In this document: in pieces, positions 37,609 to 49,742 of the stretch
How the letters are laid out: each line of letters opens with the position of its first letter
Numbering within the stretch: the first letter of the stretch is position 1
Origin: Gonatopus flavifemur
Taxonomy: Eukaryota; Arthropoda; Insecta; Hymenoptera; Dryinidae
DNA: 64,000 bases
Direction of reading: 5' to 3'
Assembly (NCBI GenBank): GCA_018340375.1
Contig: JAFFJZ010000029.1
Span: forward strand, 62,001 to 126,000
Made by a program: the position numbers and the translations under genes
Notes under the pieces: model-generated
Told to the model about the DNA's origin: nothing
The model's input: only the letters and a program-made list of their open reading frames with translations
Database searches by the model: none

Positions 37609-39695
37609 CCTGCTAAAAACTGCTGTTGAAGACGCTCAAGATTTCGAACGGTATCAGTGAGCATCTGAGTGTTTCTGCGAGTACGACTGCCAAGGAAAAT
37701 GAGTGCAGATTGAAAAAGAAGCAGTTCCTGACAGCATTTGTGATTGTCAGAAACAAACAGAATGCACAAGCTTGAAAAATGTCAGTTCCTTGCAGCAATC
37801 GTGATATAATGAAGAATGATTAGACTGAGATTGGAATTACTGTCTGAAATGTTGATAGTTGTAAAACGTATTCTGAACAATGAGTTGATTCATAGCATGA
37901 GACTGTATGTGGTTGGACAAGCTGTTCGGAAATTTAATTGAAACTGATAGGATTCACATGTTGAACGACCAAGTCTACTCTTATACGCTGTTACAGATCC
38001 AATATCTGAACGAGTCAATCCGAATTTCAAGAAAAAAAATTATTAAACGTTTTTGATGGTATCAACTGAAAGGAAATCATCACGTTGAATACCGGTTGAG
38101 AAAATTAAATGATTCATTGAATGTGAGAGTTTCTGACGGGAAATGCGGGTTGAAATCTTCGTCGGCTTCGGTAGGGTTTACATGTTGAACGATAAGTCTG
38201 CTCTTATACGCTGTTACGGATCCAATATCTGAACGAATCCATCCGAATTTCGAGGAAAAAAATTATATAACGTTTTCGATGGTATCAGCTGAAAGAAAAT
38301 CATCTCGTTGTATACCGGTTGAGAAAATCAAATGATTTATTGAATGTGAGAGTTTCTGACGGGAAATGCGATTTGAAATCAAATCCACAGTTAAAATGAA
38401 TCCTTTTATGCAAAAATGGTGATTTACAAAATTTGTATAAGTATAATGATTATCCATTTCTTTGTACTCAATTTATCCAGTACAGACACCTCGTTTATGG
38501 ATAGGAATCTCAAAGCAACTTAACGCTAAAGTAGTTTACTGATATTTTGATTAAACAGTTCAGTTTTGATTCGTCAGATCGCCACTGCCGGACAAAATCA
38601 AAACCTCATCAAGTCGCTTTTTTAACGGAAATGTCTTTCTGATATGAACTAATTCTGTAAAATTTGCAATATCAATTGATATTAAAAAAACTCATTCTCG
38701 TACAAAATGTGGCGTAACTAGGTTTTCACCGTTGTACAGCAGGGCTGTGGTGAAGTTTTCATGCGTCGAACCTCTGGCTTCGTACCGAAATCAAATTTTA
38801 TTTATAAAAAGTTCAAAATGTAACGAAAATCAGATGAGCATTGTATTGTTGAGTGCAATATCAATATCGTAGAGATGGATCAATAAGTAATTCTACTTTC
38901 GATATCACATCACGCAGTATATAATTTCAAAACTAAAGAACTCAGAAAATTGATAATGAAATGTGTAAATCCTCTAAAAATCTGTCACAATTTTGAAGCG
39001 GGATTCCAAAGTGATTCTGGCTTTTTTTCTAAATATGATGATCGCAGTTGGAAACTTCCATCATTTCGAACAGTCCATACTGTAGGATACTGGATTCGCC
39101 AATACTGTCAGGAGCTATCACATTTCTACAAAGACTGACAAAAACATAATGATTTTCAATGTGTCACTACCATAAAGATCTTTCAAAATCATCATGGTGA
39201 AATCCATATTACTGCGCGTGAATCATGAATCTGTAATTTCGCGTAAGAACAGACTGCTAATGAAATATGTAAATCCTCTAGAAAACTGTCATGATTTTGA
39301 AGCGGGGATCCAAAGTGATTCTGGCTTCTTTCAAATATGATGATTGCAGCCAGAAACTTTCATCTTTTCGATCAGTCCACGCTGTGGGATACTGGATTCG
39401 CCAATACTGTCAGGAACTATCACATTTTGGATCTAGTGATTGGATAACCGTCCTTTCAGATTCTGACTCAAATTTCAACTGTTTCTAACAGGCGTTGCTC
39501 ATAAATAGAAATGCCAGTCAAAAACGCTCAATGAAAATCTTTGAACGTATCTAAGCGGTACAAGCGATTTCCAAACGCAGTCAAATACTAACTACATATT
39601 TTTTGAGTGTTTCAATGCGGCTATGCGAAGTCAAAAACCGCTCTAATACGGTCAGAAAATTTTTTTGACCGTTTCTGACAGCAATTTTCAGCAGG
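37609..39695. mobile_element. 2.1-kb element ending CCTGCTAAAAACTGCTG, with internal direct repeats
   Basis: The left end CCTGCTAAAAACTGCTG and the right end CAGCAATTTTCAGCAGG are inverted. Two unrelated direct-repeat pairs lie inside: 37952-38157 with 38177-38380, and 38952-39126 with 39256-39428. TTTCTGACAG and CTGTCAGGAACT words recur. No coding frame is supported. The tips resemble those of 37327-37479. Confidence 0.6.
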
Positions 39696-41151
39696 GCACC
39701 TTGTTAAAACCTGACAAAGAAATTTTTGTCAGTCTTCGACTGGATTTGAGAATTTTAAATAAGAAACATTTCAAAAAGTCGCTGCCAGTTTTTGAGAGGA
39801 TGATGTTTCAATTTGGTAATTCTGGACAAAATTCAGTGAAAAGTTTGTAAATTTTCGGGCGAATTTCATGGGATAAAAACCGTTCACAGTCTGCAACAAT
39901 TTTTCCAATTCTGTGTGGAATTTTCAACAGGGAAAGAATTCGTGAACGTGCTTCAAACGTTTGGACATCTCCCTGAATAGCACAACGTGCCATTGAAGCC
40001 TTTTGTGGGACGTTTTACAAACGTCTCTGAGACACATTGCGCTGTTAGGGTTTAGTTCTCTTGGTAAAGTTTCCTGATTTCTCTTACAGGACAACTAGCG
40101 ATCCTCCACTTTGGGTTTCGGTGTATCATGGATGGATGAATGGGAGAGATAGATAGAAGAGGACTCGATTTTGAGGAAACGAAGATGCGAACAAATAGAA
40201 TTATGTTTGAATCATATCTTCGTGGTTTCAACGTCGAATCTCCTTACCTCTACTGTATTATCTACCTATTTTTCACCTGTGATCCACCGAAGTTCAAAGT
40301 GAAGGATCGATGGTTTTCTTTTATGGGTTTCTCCGGATGCTTCGGAAATCTTCGATCTGAATTTTTGTTGGAAACCTGAAAAGAACACGAAGCTCTAAAA
40401 ACGTTCAATGAACGTAAAGCAGGAGTGCGTAAATTTGAACGTTCGATGAACCTTCATTGAACGTATACCAGTTTGAAATCAATCTAAAATTTACCTAGCT
40501 AGTTACAATGTTTGCGTTCTGTTGGGAAAAAATACCCACTCAGCACAAATATCGCAGTAATATTACTGCAATATTTCAATATTGCTGTAATATTTCTGCG
40601 ATATTTGTGCCGAGTGAGTATAGGTTTGTGCGGAACCGTTCGAGTTTCTAACCATCACAGTTCGAGTTTGGCCCAACATTTCAACGTGCGGTTCGTGTTC
40701 AAGTGGATTTAAAAAGTACATTTAGAATTCGGTCCAGCTGAAAAATTCAAGGTTCGCAGACTTCTACTGGGAGCCTCAACTTCGAATTCTTTTGAATTTC
40801 TCTGAATTTTCACGAATTGGCTTAAATCTTTCTGAGGTCTGGAATTTTCAAAAATATTTGCAGATAATTTTTACATTTGCGAGTTTTTTCAACATTTTTT
40901 GAAAAATCTTGAAGAATTTTAAAAAAATGTCTGAGGAAACGAATTCTTTTTGAAACTCTTGAAGAATTCTTTGTTTTCTGCAAGGGTCCAAGAAGAGTGC
41001 TATTTTCAAAATTCATTTGTGATTCTTGTGCGTTATCTGGATGGCGCACAGTGAAAAATGGAACTCGAAAATACAATGATTTCAATAAGAATTTGAGACT
41101 TTTTCCTGGCTTTTTAATAAACCAGAAACGGGAAGGTTTAGAAAATGGATT
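39696..41151. other. Stretch with word-type repeats, no gene
   Basis: GAACGTTC / GTTCAATGAACG words cluster at 40395-40465 and GAATTTTC-AAGAATTC words at 40780-40980. No domain or RNA gene is seen apart from the small hairpin element at 40537-40617. Confidence 0.4.
40537..40617. mobile_element. 81-bp hairpin element of GCAGTAATATTACTGC words
   Basis: The left arm CACTCAGCACAAATATCGC and the right arm GCGATATTTGTGCCGAGTG are inverted, and the centre repeats CAATATTGC and GTAATATTACTGC. Confidence 0.65.
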
Positions 41152-41577
41152 CCCAGACAGCACAGAAAGTTCTCTGGATGTTCTATAAACATAATCTTGG
41201 TTCCGCGTGTGTTGGTGCCCATGGCACATATTTTCCAAATGTTTAGAGTACCTTCGCTTTTGATGCACATGAATACGTACCAAGCACGTTCTTTTCATAT
41301 ACTACGGGACGTTCTTTTCGCGTTTTCTAAACGTGCTTCCATGAAAACTAACCTTTTAAAAACATATGTGCAACGCCGCGGAACGTTGTGAAAACCTTTC
41401 CTTGAATACGTCCCAAGAACATTGCAAGAAGACATGAATAGAACTAAACGGGACATTTGCATGTTCCTGCGACATACATGCGACGTTTTTAGAACATCAT
41501 GAGACGTTATTTGCACGTTCTCTGTGTAACCAAGCACGTTTTCGGGACGTCCAGAAAACCTCCCGGTGCTGTATGGG
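41152..41577. mobile_element. CCCAGACAGCACA-ended element with GAACGT words
   Basis: The left end is CCCAGACAGCACAGAAAG and the right end is CCTCCCGGTGCTGTATGGG. The interior repeats CACGTTCTTTTC, GGACGTTC, GGAACGTTG and AAAACGTTC. It is a reverse-oriented homologue of 2067-2439. Confidence 0.72.
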
Positions 41578-41801
41578 AATTCTTCCTAGAAAATATGAAA
41601 GATTATGAATACGAAATAAACCCACACAGCACACTGGTCCCGATTTATTCATAAAGAATTCTTTATGAATTAATCGTGGGATTCTTTAAGAGCCTCCGTT
41701 ATGACAGTTCAAACTGAATTATTTATGAATCCCCAGGATTTAAAAAGAACTCTTAAAGAATTCTCAAGACTTCTTTATACATTCTTTCTGAATTTGTCAC
41801 A

Positions 41802-42838
41802 GATATGTACGAAAATGGAGAAGGACCGAAAGATTTCCAAAAGAATAAAATTGTCGCCATTCCGAAAAAACAAGGAGCAGACAAATGCGAGAACTATACA
41901 GAACGATTAGTTTCACTTCACATGCCTTAAAAATACTGACAAAAATTATATGCAGGAGAATAGAGAATAAAATAAAGAGTAGATTAGCAGGAGATCAGTT
42001 TGGTTTTAGGAAAAATAGGGGAACGCGAGAAACAATATTAGCACTCAGAACAGTAGTAGAGGAAAGACTAGAGTTAAAAAAGTCTGTGTATCCAGGTTTT
42101 GTAGATATACAAAAAGCATTCGATTATGTTGATTGGGAGAAAATGTTCACAATTTTGAAAAAGGTAGGAATTAATTTCAAGGATAGGAGAATGATATATG
42201 AATTATATAAGAATTAAGCCGCAATAATAGAAATAGAGGGTCAAAAAGGAGAAGCACAAATTAAAAGAGGCGTGAGACAAGGATGCTCACTATCATCATT
42301 GATTTTCAATTTGTATATAGAAGAAGCGATGAACGAAGTGAAAGAGCAAGTGCAATTGAAATTACAGATTCAAGAAGAAAATGTAAGCATGTTGAGATTT
42401 GTGGATGATATAGCAATATCAGCTACGAGTGGTGCTGAGTTAGAAAATATTCTCAACACTACCCACATAACACACGGAGAATTATTTTTCAACAGCAAGA
42501 ATAGAATTCTTCAAGAACTCCTTTCGAACTAATGAATTCATAAATAGCTCTGGAGGAGTTCAATCTTTAGGACATCAACGAGTTCTTCAAGAGTACTAAA
42601 ATAATCCTTTCAGCATTCTCGAAGAACTCGTTAATGTCCCAAACATTGAACTCCTCCAGAGCTCTCTATGAATTCATTAATTCGAAAAGAGTTCTTGAAG
42701 AATTCTATTCTTGTTTTTGAAAAAGAATTCTTCGTGTGTTATCAGGGGTAGATATGTAGAAATTAAGTGTCTAGCGGATAATAGACAGGGTTGGAGGATT
42801 TCATCAAACCAGTCATAAGACTGATTACTTCATGATGA
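41802..42838 (+). pseudogene. Second fragment of the RTE-like LINE reverse transcriptase
   Basis: Two blocks, 41802-42461 and 42748-42838, match the LINE at 12798-13450 and 14080-14168. They encode FGFRKNRGTRETIL, FVDIQKAFDYVDW, GVRQGCSL and MLRFVDDIAI, where the first Ala-Asp of the FADD box is replaced (FVDD). A TAA at about 42217 and other breaks kill the frame. About 630 bases of the 3' coding part are missing and a MITE sits at the junction. It preserves the three bases lost from the first copy, and so identifies those frameshifts as deletions. Confidence 0.85.
42462..42747. mobile_element. Foldback MITE copy 1, GAATTC-word arms
   Basis: Arms of about 130 bp are inverted, beginning CACATAACACACGGAGAATT and ending GAATTCTTCGTGTGTTATCAG. 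Interior landmarks are AGAATAGAATTCTTCAAG and CTCTGGAGGAGTTCAAT with inverses. It lies between the two blocks of the LINE fragment. Confidence 0.82.
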
Positions 42839-42908
42839 TAAATACATTCATATGCTATATTTAAATATCATATGTGAAAAAGTGTTAGGAAATTTTTTTT
42901 CAGCAATC

Positions 42909-43195
42909 ACAGAAATAACACACGAAGAACTCTTTTTCAAAAACAAGAATAGAATTCTTCAAGAACTCTTTTCGAACTAATGAATTCATAAAGAGCTCTG
43001 CAGAAGTTCAATGTTTGGGACATTAACGAGTTCCTTGAGAACACTAAAACAATACTTTCAGAATTCTCAAAGAACTCGTTAATGTCCCGAACATTGAATT
43101 CCTCCAGAGCTCTTCATGAATTCATCAGCTCGAAAGGAGTTCTTGAAGAATTCTGTTTGTGTTTTTGCAAAAGAATCCTCTGTGTGTTATCAGAA
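42909..43195. mobile_element. Foldback MITE copy 2
   Basis: It is close in sequence and length to 42462-42747, beginning CAGAAATAACACACGAAG and ending TCTGTGTGTTATCAG. The two copies lie 160 bp apart in the same orientation. Confidence 0.8.
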
Positions 43196-43926
43196 TTTTT
43201 TTCAGAGCACCATTTCGTTCTTATTTGTCTGCAAAAAAATGAAAACACTCCGAAAAGCTCTGACGAAAGTCTGTACAGAATGTCCCAAATTTATTAGGTT
43301 TCTTATGAAAATTTCAAAGATTCTCAGAGTTTTTCAGATTTTGGCAGAGAAAATGCGATGTTTTTCGGAGATCATTTATGGTTTTTGTGAAATTTTTCAG
43401 CAAGATTCCCAGATAACACACAAGAATCCCAAATGAATTCTGACAAAATAACCCTTCCAAGAGTACTTTTTGGAATACAAAGAGTTCCCGAAGAGTTTCA
43501 ACAAGACTTCGATTCGTTAGATATTTGCGAGTTCTGTTCAAATTCTATGAGACTTCTTCAAAAATTGTAATGCTTTTTGAAACTCTTTGAAAACTCATTG
43601 TATATTCTAAAAGAATCCTTGAAGAGTTCTTTTTTCAGAATTCATTTCACATTTATTATACACGAGACTCTTTCTATCCATGAATTTATGAAATATAATA
43701 TTTACAACTTATGTATATTATTGTAATATACAGGATTAACTCCCCCTATATCTGTTCCAAAATAAGTCATAATAAATTCTTGAGAATTCTCTAAGAATTC
43801 CTCTTTAATACCAGGGATTTGTAAAAAATTTATTCTGACCTGTCATGACAGAGACTCTCAAAGAATCCCACAATGAATTCATAAAAAATTCTTTATGACT
43901 GCATGAGAACCAGCGTGCTGTGTGGG

Positions 43927-44640
43927 TTATTAATGAATTCCGTAGAACCCTTTCACAGGGGATTCGAGAAGAGCTCTTTGAGTTTGGAAGAGGAATACCC
44001 CCAGCCATTCATCTTTCACTGACATAACATCACTTCTTTTAAAATATTCCATGAGGTAATTTAAAACTCTTTATAAACTCGGCTGATCATTCATATGAAA
44101 TGATTTCTGACTTCTTTTGGAACTTATTGTACACTTTATGAATCATTTATGAATTAATAAGTATTTTATTTACGGGAATTCTTTTAGAAGTTTCTGGAAA
44201 AAAAGTGATTCTTCATAAAAATTATTTACATTGAATTTTTTTTTTTATAAACAATTGTAAAATATTTATTTACTCGTGTGCAATATTTTGAAGAAAAAAC
44301 AAACATCTTCTGTTCTTTCTTGTCTCGTATGACATATATAAAAATGAAAAATGAAAGATCCCAGTAAAAAAGAAGTATGATTTTATTGACAAGAAAGATA
44401 TTATATTTATAAAACGATCCACATAAATGTACAACACCGAGGAACGATCGAAAGAGTAGAGTTGTATCCAAGTACATACGCGATAAGCATGACGATGATA
44501 ATCGTTATTATCGAGGAAAGGGGATTCTTCGAGGAAACAGAAATGTTATAATCTAAAGAGATTTGAAAAAAAGGCGCGTTCGTGGTCGGTGTCATAAGCA
44601 ATGCCTTCTTCAGTTCCCCAGTAGCAGTTCCAAGAATGCA
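43927..44640. other. AT-rich stretch, no supported gene
   Basis: A - strand frame at 44407-44667 contains a hydrophobic run (IITIIIVMLIAYVLG) that could be a membrane segment, but it has no recognised domain and no supported start or splice context. Confidence 0.3.
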
Positions 44641-44663
44641 GTGCTTGACATCTGATAGTGACG

Positions 44664-44825
44664 TCAAAGAGGCTGCAATTCCAAAATCATCGAATATCTC
44701 TCCGAGGATAAAGTCATCAAATTAAATGGGAAAGTTGTGAGGAAGAAAGATGCCTTTGTGGGAATGAATTGGTGACATTCGTATACCACGAATTGACGTT
44801 GAAAGATCCAACGGCATCGAAGAGG
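44664..44825 (+). pseudogene. Possible coding relic, unidentified
   Basis: On the + strand the frame reads IIEYLSEDKVIKLNGKVV, then RKKDAFVG. After a one-base slip near 44763 it goes on as ELVTFVYHELTLKDPTASK and ends at AG|GTTAGT, which could be a splice donor. The composition looks protein-like, unlike the surroundings, but the family is not recognised and the break argues for a dead gene or retroelement piece. Confidence 0.25.
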
Positions 44826-45017
44826 TTAGTTATTTATCACAACAAAACCTCTATTCCACGAAGTGATTGACCGCCATGTTGGCGACCCTGTCGATTGATC
44901 GTACATATATTCCACGCGGAATGGTGCGTATCGTGTATTTTTATTTCTGGGTCCCTCCTCTTTCTCGCATCCCGAATGTAAACAGAATTTTTTCGTGAAT
45001 ACGATGTGACACGGGAG

Positions 45018-45320
45018 TTCAGTGGTGTTCAATAGTCCCAGTTGTATATTCGGTGTTTTTTAGCTGTTCCTTTGGCTTTGTTGTCTTTCACTGGATTTAA
45101 TAATATATCGGTTTGGTCGAACCAAAAAAAAGAGCGGAAGATAGAAAGAGAGGAGTTTATAATACCAACAACAGGATAAAACGGGTTCGTCGTCCACGTA
45201 CGACCATCCGTATTATGTTAAGAGTTTAGTGAAGTGTCGAGTGAAAAGAAGGAATTTAGAATTCGTGGAAGTGTAATGAGAAATTCGTGCATGCGAGTCG
45301 TGGCCCACTCACTGCCAAAG
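45018..45320 (+). promoter_or_regulatory. Candidate transcription start and first exon
   Basis: GTTCAGTGGTG at about 45017 resembles an arthropod initiator (TCAGT). About 300 bases later a strong donor, AAAG|GTGAGT, occurs at 45321. An ATG at 45276 opens 15 codons (MRNSCMRVVAHSLPK) in phase 0 up to that donor. No downstream exon could be tied to it in this window, so this is only a candidate. Confidence 0.3.
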
Positions 45321-47039
45321 GTGAGTCTTTTGTTTTTTGTCTTTGACAAGATCATGGCTTCTTCTTGGCTCATTGTTTTAGTGGGAGATACGAAACGCGT
45401 TCCATTATGATCCTTAGGATCCGATTTGAGCCTTGTGCATGCATTTTTCATTCGCCATGAAGCATCGATGCCTCGGTAGCGTAATACGAGTTCCCTCATA
45501 ACGTATATCCGTGCATACTAGGCGCGTTTAAGGTCCAAGCGTAGTGTTTTGTGTATGTGTGCTTGTGCTTGTGCTTGTGGTATGTATATATGTGTATCGT
45601 GTAATACGTGCGTTTAGCTGGTATTTTACGCACACACGGTTTCCAGTAGACCCAAGCATGCATCGTCTTCGTGTACGTGCACGCACACGAATTCCACACC
45701 GAGTGGAAACGAAATGATGCTTGAATATGTACATTGTATGCTTAAAAGAGACAAATATTTTTTCAAAAGGAAATTGGAATTCCAATTATCCGTGATATAT
45801 CGACGTATCATTCGTACGTATATCGAATTTTCAATACTTTTTCAATAAACAAAACCATCGAGTTTAACGAAACAACAATTTTCAGTTATTGTTTTTTTTA
45901 GATAGAAAGCAATGGTTACAGGGTTCACTCATTCATCTCTTTTCATGAGATGACAATTGGAGCAGTTCTAAGATGGCTTTGTCTAGATTCACGGGAATCA
46001 TATCTTCAATATTTTCCGTGGAGTTTCGTTCACGTTTTCCTGTAATTCTCTATGTTTTTTTCTCTGAGATATGGAAGAAGTTGCAACACATTCTAGGAAG
46101 GATCGTCTAAAATTACGGGGAACATGAAAATAATCGAAAAGCGTGTACCGAGTATTGATGTCGCAATCAATCGATTGTATATTACGCGCGGTTATTTAAA
46201 ATCTTATGCTGTATCACAGCCACGTGAATGTATCGAATAAACTAGTTTGATTCTCTTTCTAAATGGTACATTCTATATATCTATCTTTAATCAGAATTTT
46301 TGATAAAGATTAAAGTCCTTGCGTTCAAAGAATTTGTCATACTGTCCCATACGTTATTGTATATCCGTAAGTATATGCGTGTCATTCGGATGATATTTTA
46401 CATAAGAGATGAAATAGTGTAATTCTAGAATATTGAGTCACAGATATTCACATTCGTACTCTAGAATAATAATCTAGAGGTTTGAGGTTATGTTGTGATA
46501 TTTTCATTTCATAATTTTTAACAATATAATTTGACGAAATGCGCTAAATTTAGTAGAAGAATACCTTCTTCGGTACGAAAAGTAGATCTTTGATCGATGG
46601 GAATTTAATGCAATTAATTTGAAATCAAATGAATAGAGAACTTGAAAGCTGTTTGAATAATTACAGGAGATTGAAGTTTAACTTTCTGTGTCGTTATAAT
46701 ATTGTATGTAAGTAGCTCGTAACATCCTAAATTCTTTTTTGACTAATCCAAAACTGTTCAACGATTTTATAACATATTCGCTAAGATGGCTCCTCTGACA
46801 CAAGAAATGTATCTTGCAATTATATTTGGAACAAATAGATTATTAGTAATCCTAGTAAAACAAAAAAAGACTATTCAGAGCCAAAAATGAAAATGAAGTT
46901 TAGTACAAACTTTGAAACGATAAATGACTGTTCAAACCTATTGAGTTTTCATTAAATCTCATTAATTGAACCAGTTTGGACAGGTCTGAATAAGTGTTGA
47001 TGTTTATTTACATTGCATTACAGATAGATTTTTCAAACT
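45321..47039. other. AT-rich, possibly intronic, nothing recognised
   Basis: Short TGTGCTTG and GTATATAC runs near 45550-45660 are simple-sequence-like. Otherwise no repeat boundary, RNA gene or domain is seen. Confidence 0.35.
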
Positions 47040-47465
47040 AGGGAAGGAAGCGTTGATATCCGTTTGTCCACTAAAAAACTACTAGATCGTTTGAAACGTT
47101 CATTGTTGATAGTATTCAATTAGTCATATGAAAATTTTGGATCAAAAGATTCGAAATCAATCAAACAATCCAGTTCTGGTTTGTTTGTTTTTTAAAGAAG
47201 TCGTTATGTTGAGAGGAAAGTTGTTTCCTGAGATAGCAAAAAAAATCTGAATAGACGTTTCTCATTGGTTGATAGCGAAATTTTGTTCTAATCAATTGTA
47301 ATGACTTTTTTTGAAAAACAAAAAGACCAGAATCGGATTGTTTGATTGATTTCGAATCTTTCGGTCCAAAGTTTGATGTAATTGATTGGATATTATTGAC
47401 CTAAAACGGTACAAACGATTCAGTAGTTTTCTAGTGGGAAAATATACCAAAGAATAGTCTCCCTT
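47040..47465. mobile_element. Palindromic relative of the TTAAGGGTGTCCC element
   Basis: Inverted arms share CACTAAAAAACTACTAGATC and GTAGTTTTCTAGTGGG, and further in GAAATCAATCAAACAATCC with its inverse. The core CTCATTGGTTGATAGCGAAA matches TTATTGGCTGATAACGAAA near 47900 in the nested copy. Confidence 0.65.
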
Positions 47466-47701
47466 ACCAAGAATAAGGAGAGTATCATAATCTGGAAAAT
47501 TCAAAATCCCGAAAAACTTTACACTGTAAAAAATATTTCCTTATAGGGAAAATAAATTTCTTATTGTAAAAACTCTACGCTCAGTTTTGCGATATTACAA
47601 AATCTTGTAAAACGTTCATGCTCAGCGTTGTTAACTTTGAGAATTATTTTCCCCACGTTGAGCACAGTGCTTTCACAAGCAACTCTGATTTTCAATTTTA
47701 A

Positions 47702-49742
47702 GGGTGTCCCTTGGTCGATTTTTTCACTAGAAAACTACTAGATCGTTTCAACCATTTCATGTCATTATTCAATTAATTACATCGACCTTGAGATAAAAAA
47801 ATCCAGAATAAATCAGAGATGCCGGCTCTGGTTTCAAAATAATTGTACATGAATTACATTTGTTATAATATCCAAAGAACTGAATAGAGGTTTCTTATTG
47901 GCTGATAACGAAATTTCGTTCTAATTATTTATGACGAGTTAGTTGAACAACAAACAGACCAAATCCGGATTGTTTGATTGATTCTGAATCATTTGATCCA
48001 AAGTTCAATGCAATTGATTGAATATTTTTGACGTAAAATGGTTGGAACGATCTAATGAAGTGGAAGCTGTCGGCCGCGAGCTGCCAGCCGCAGGGGTTAT
48101 GTTTTGGCTGGGACTGTACCTGAACAAAACGACCGAACTATTTGGATTCTCCATAAAAACATGCTAAAATGAGATAATGATGATATCTAAAGATATGAAT
48201 TTGTAGTATTTGAGACGAGGAATTCGAAAATGAAAGATTTTTCACGATAGGAGGTCGTTTTCATAGGATTTTTTGCAGAGAAACGAGGAGTTATATATTG
48301 GTTCTAACGAATTTCATCACCTACTGATGGGGCGACGTCGGATTCGGAGGATAAAATGGATCAATTCTTATAGGATTTTGTCTGAGGAATCCTATGGTAT
48401 ATGATTCATTTTGGTACGCGGCCGTTTTCATGGAGTTTTCGTCAAGAGAAGGGGAGATTTTTGTCAATTTGCACAGAATTTGCATGAATTTCGTTATTTA
48501 AAGACAAGTCGACGTCCGATTCTTGGGGTAAAATCTATGAATTCTTATGAGGAATTGTCTGCCGAATCCAGTGATATACGGCTCATTCCGGTACGCGGCC
48601 GTGTTCTTGATTTTTTACGGCAAAAGTCGTTGACTGGTATTTGACGGAATTATCAATACATATGCAAATTCTTCCATCGGCTGCAGGGTTCTCGTACGAT
48701 TGGAAGAATGAAATGCATCAATTCTTATAGTAAATTTGCCAAGGAATCCAATGGTGTATAGCTCATTCCGGTACGCGGCCGTTTTCATGGAGTTTTCGTC
48801 GAGAGAAGGGGAGATTTTTGTCAATCTCCACAGAATTTGCATGAATTTCGTTATTTAAAGACAAATCGACGTCTGATTCTTGGGGTAAAATCTATGGATT
48901 CTTATGAGGAATTGTCTGCAGAATCCAGTGATATGCGGCTCATTCCGGTACGCGGCCGTGTTCTTGATTTCTTACGCCAAACGTCTCATCAAAAGCTATA
49001 GATTGTACTCCAAGAATCGGACGTCGACTTGTCTTCAAATAACGAAATTCATGCAAATTCTGTGGAGCCGATGGGAGAATTTGCATATGTATTGATAATT
49101 CGTCAAATACCAGTCAACGACTTTTGGCGTAAAAAATCAAGAACACGGCCGCGTACCGGAATGAGCCGTATATCACTGGATTCGGCAGACAATTCCTCAT
49201 AAGAATTCATAGAGTTTACCCCAAGAATCGGACGTCGACTTGTCTTTAAGTAACGAAATTCATGCAAATTCTGTGGCAATTGACAAAAATCTCCCCTTCT
49301 CTCGACGAAAACTCCATGAAAACGGCCGCGTACCAAAATGAATCATATACCATCGGATTCCTCAGACAAAATCCTATAAGAATTGATCCATTTTATCCTC
49401 CGAATCGGACGTCGTCCCATCAGTAGGTGATGAAATTCGTTAGAACCAATATATAAGTCCTCGTTTCTCTGCAAAAAATCCTATGAAAACGACCTCCTAT
49501 CGTGAAAAATCTTTCATTTTCGAATTCCTCGTCTCAAATACTACAAATTCATGTCTTTAGATATCATCATTATCTCATTTTAGCATGTTTTTATGGAGAA
49601 AATATCCAAATAGTTCGGTCGTTTTGTTCAGGTACAGTCCCAGCCAAAACATAACCCCTGCGGCCGACAGCTCGCGGCCGACAGCTTCCACTTCATAACG
49701 ATCTAGTAGTTTTTTGGTGAAAACATCGACCAAAGCACTCCC
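47702..49742. mobile_element. Middle element of the nest, GGGTGTCCCTTGGTCGAT ends, TTAA target
   Basis: The left end GGGTGTCCCTTGGTCGAT and the right end ATCGACCAAAGCACTCCC are inverted. TTAA flanks both sides (47698-47701 and 49743-49746), a piggyBac-type target. The right arm resumes after the innermost insertion with AGTAGTTTTTTGGTGAAAAC. Relatives are at 10447-10730 and 47040-47465. Confidence 0.8.
48054..49696. mobile_element. Innermost 1.64-kb foldback with 8-bp target duplication
   Basis: The ends ATGAAGTGGAAGCTGTCGG and CCGACAGCTTCCACTTCAT are exact inverses. AACGATCT flanks both sides (48046-48053 and 49697-49704). The arms are about 590 bp. The block GAATTTGCATGAATTTCG and GACGTCCGATTCTTGGGG occurs four times, twice in each orientation (near 48475, 48835, 49010 and 49215). 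GTACGCGGCCGT also recurs. The 8-bp duplication fits hAT or a similar superfamily. No transposase is present. Confidence 0.87.

Larger units (their letters stand above)
41621..43926. mobile_element. 2.3-kb composite ending CCCACACAGCACACTGG
   Basis: The left end CCCACACAGCACACTGGT and the right end ACCAGCGTGCTGTGTGGG are inverted. AAGAATTCTT and AGAATTCTCAAG words flank the ends. Inside lie a LINE fragment and two copies of a foldback MITE, which must be later arrivals. Whether the two ends began as one element is inferred from their match; no target duplication was found. Confidence 0.5.

Noticed and set aside
40822..41298. 158-residue frame on the - strand
   Set aside because: It runs across GAATTTTC-word repeat DNA and into the CCCAGACAGCACA element; no domain or splice context is visible.
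47292..47504. 70-residue frame on the - strand
   Set aside because: It lies in the palindromic MITE at 47040-47465 and has no recognisable protein feature.
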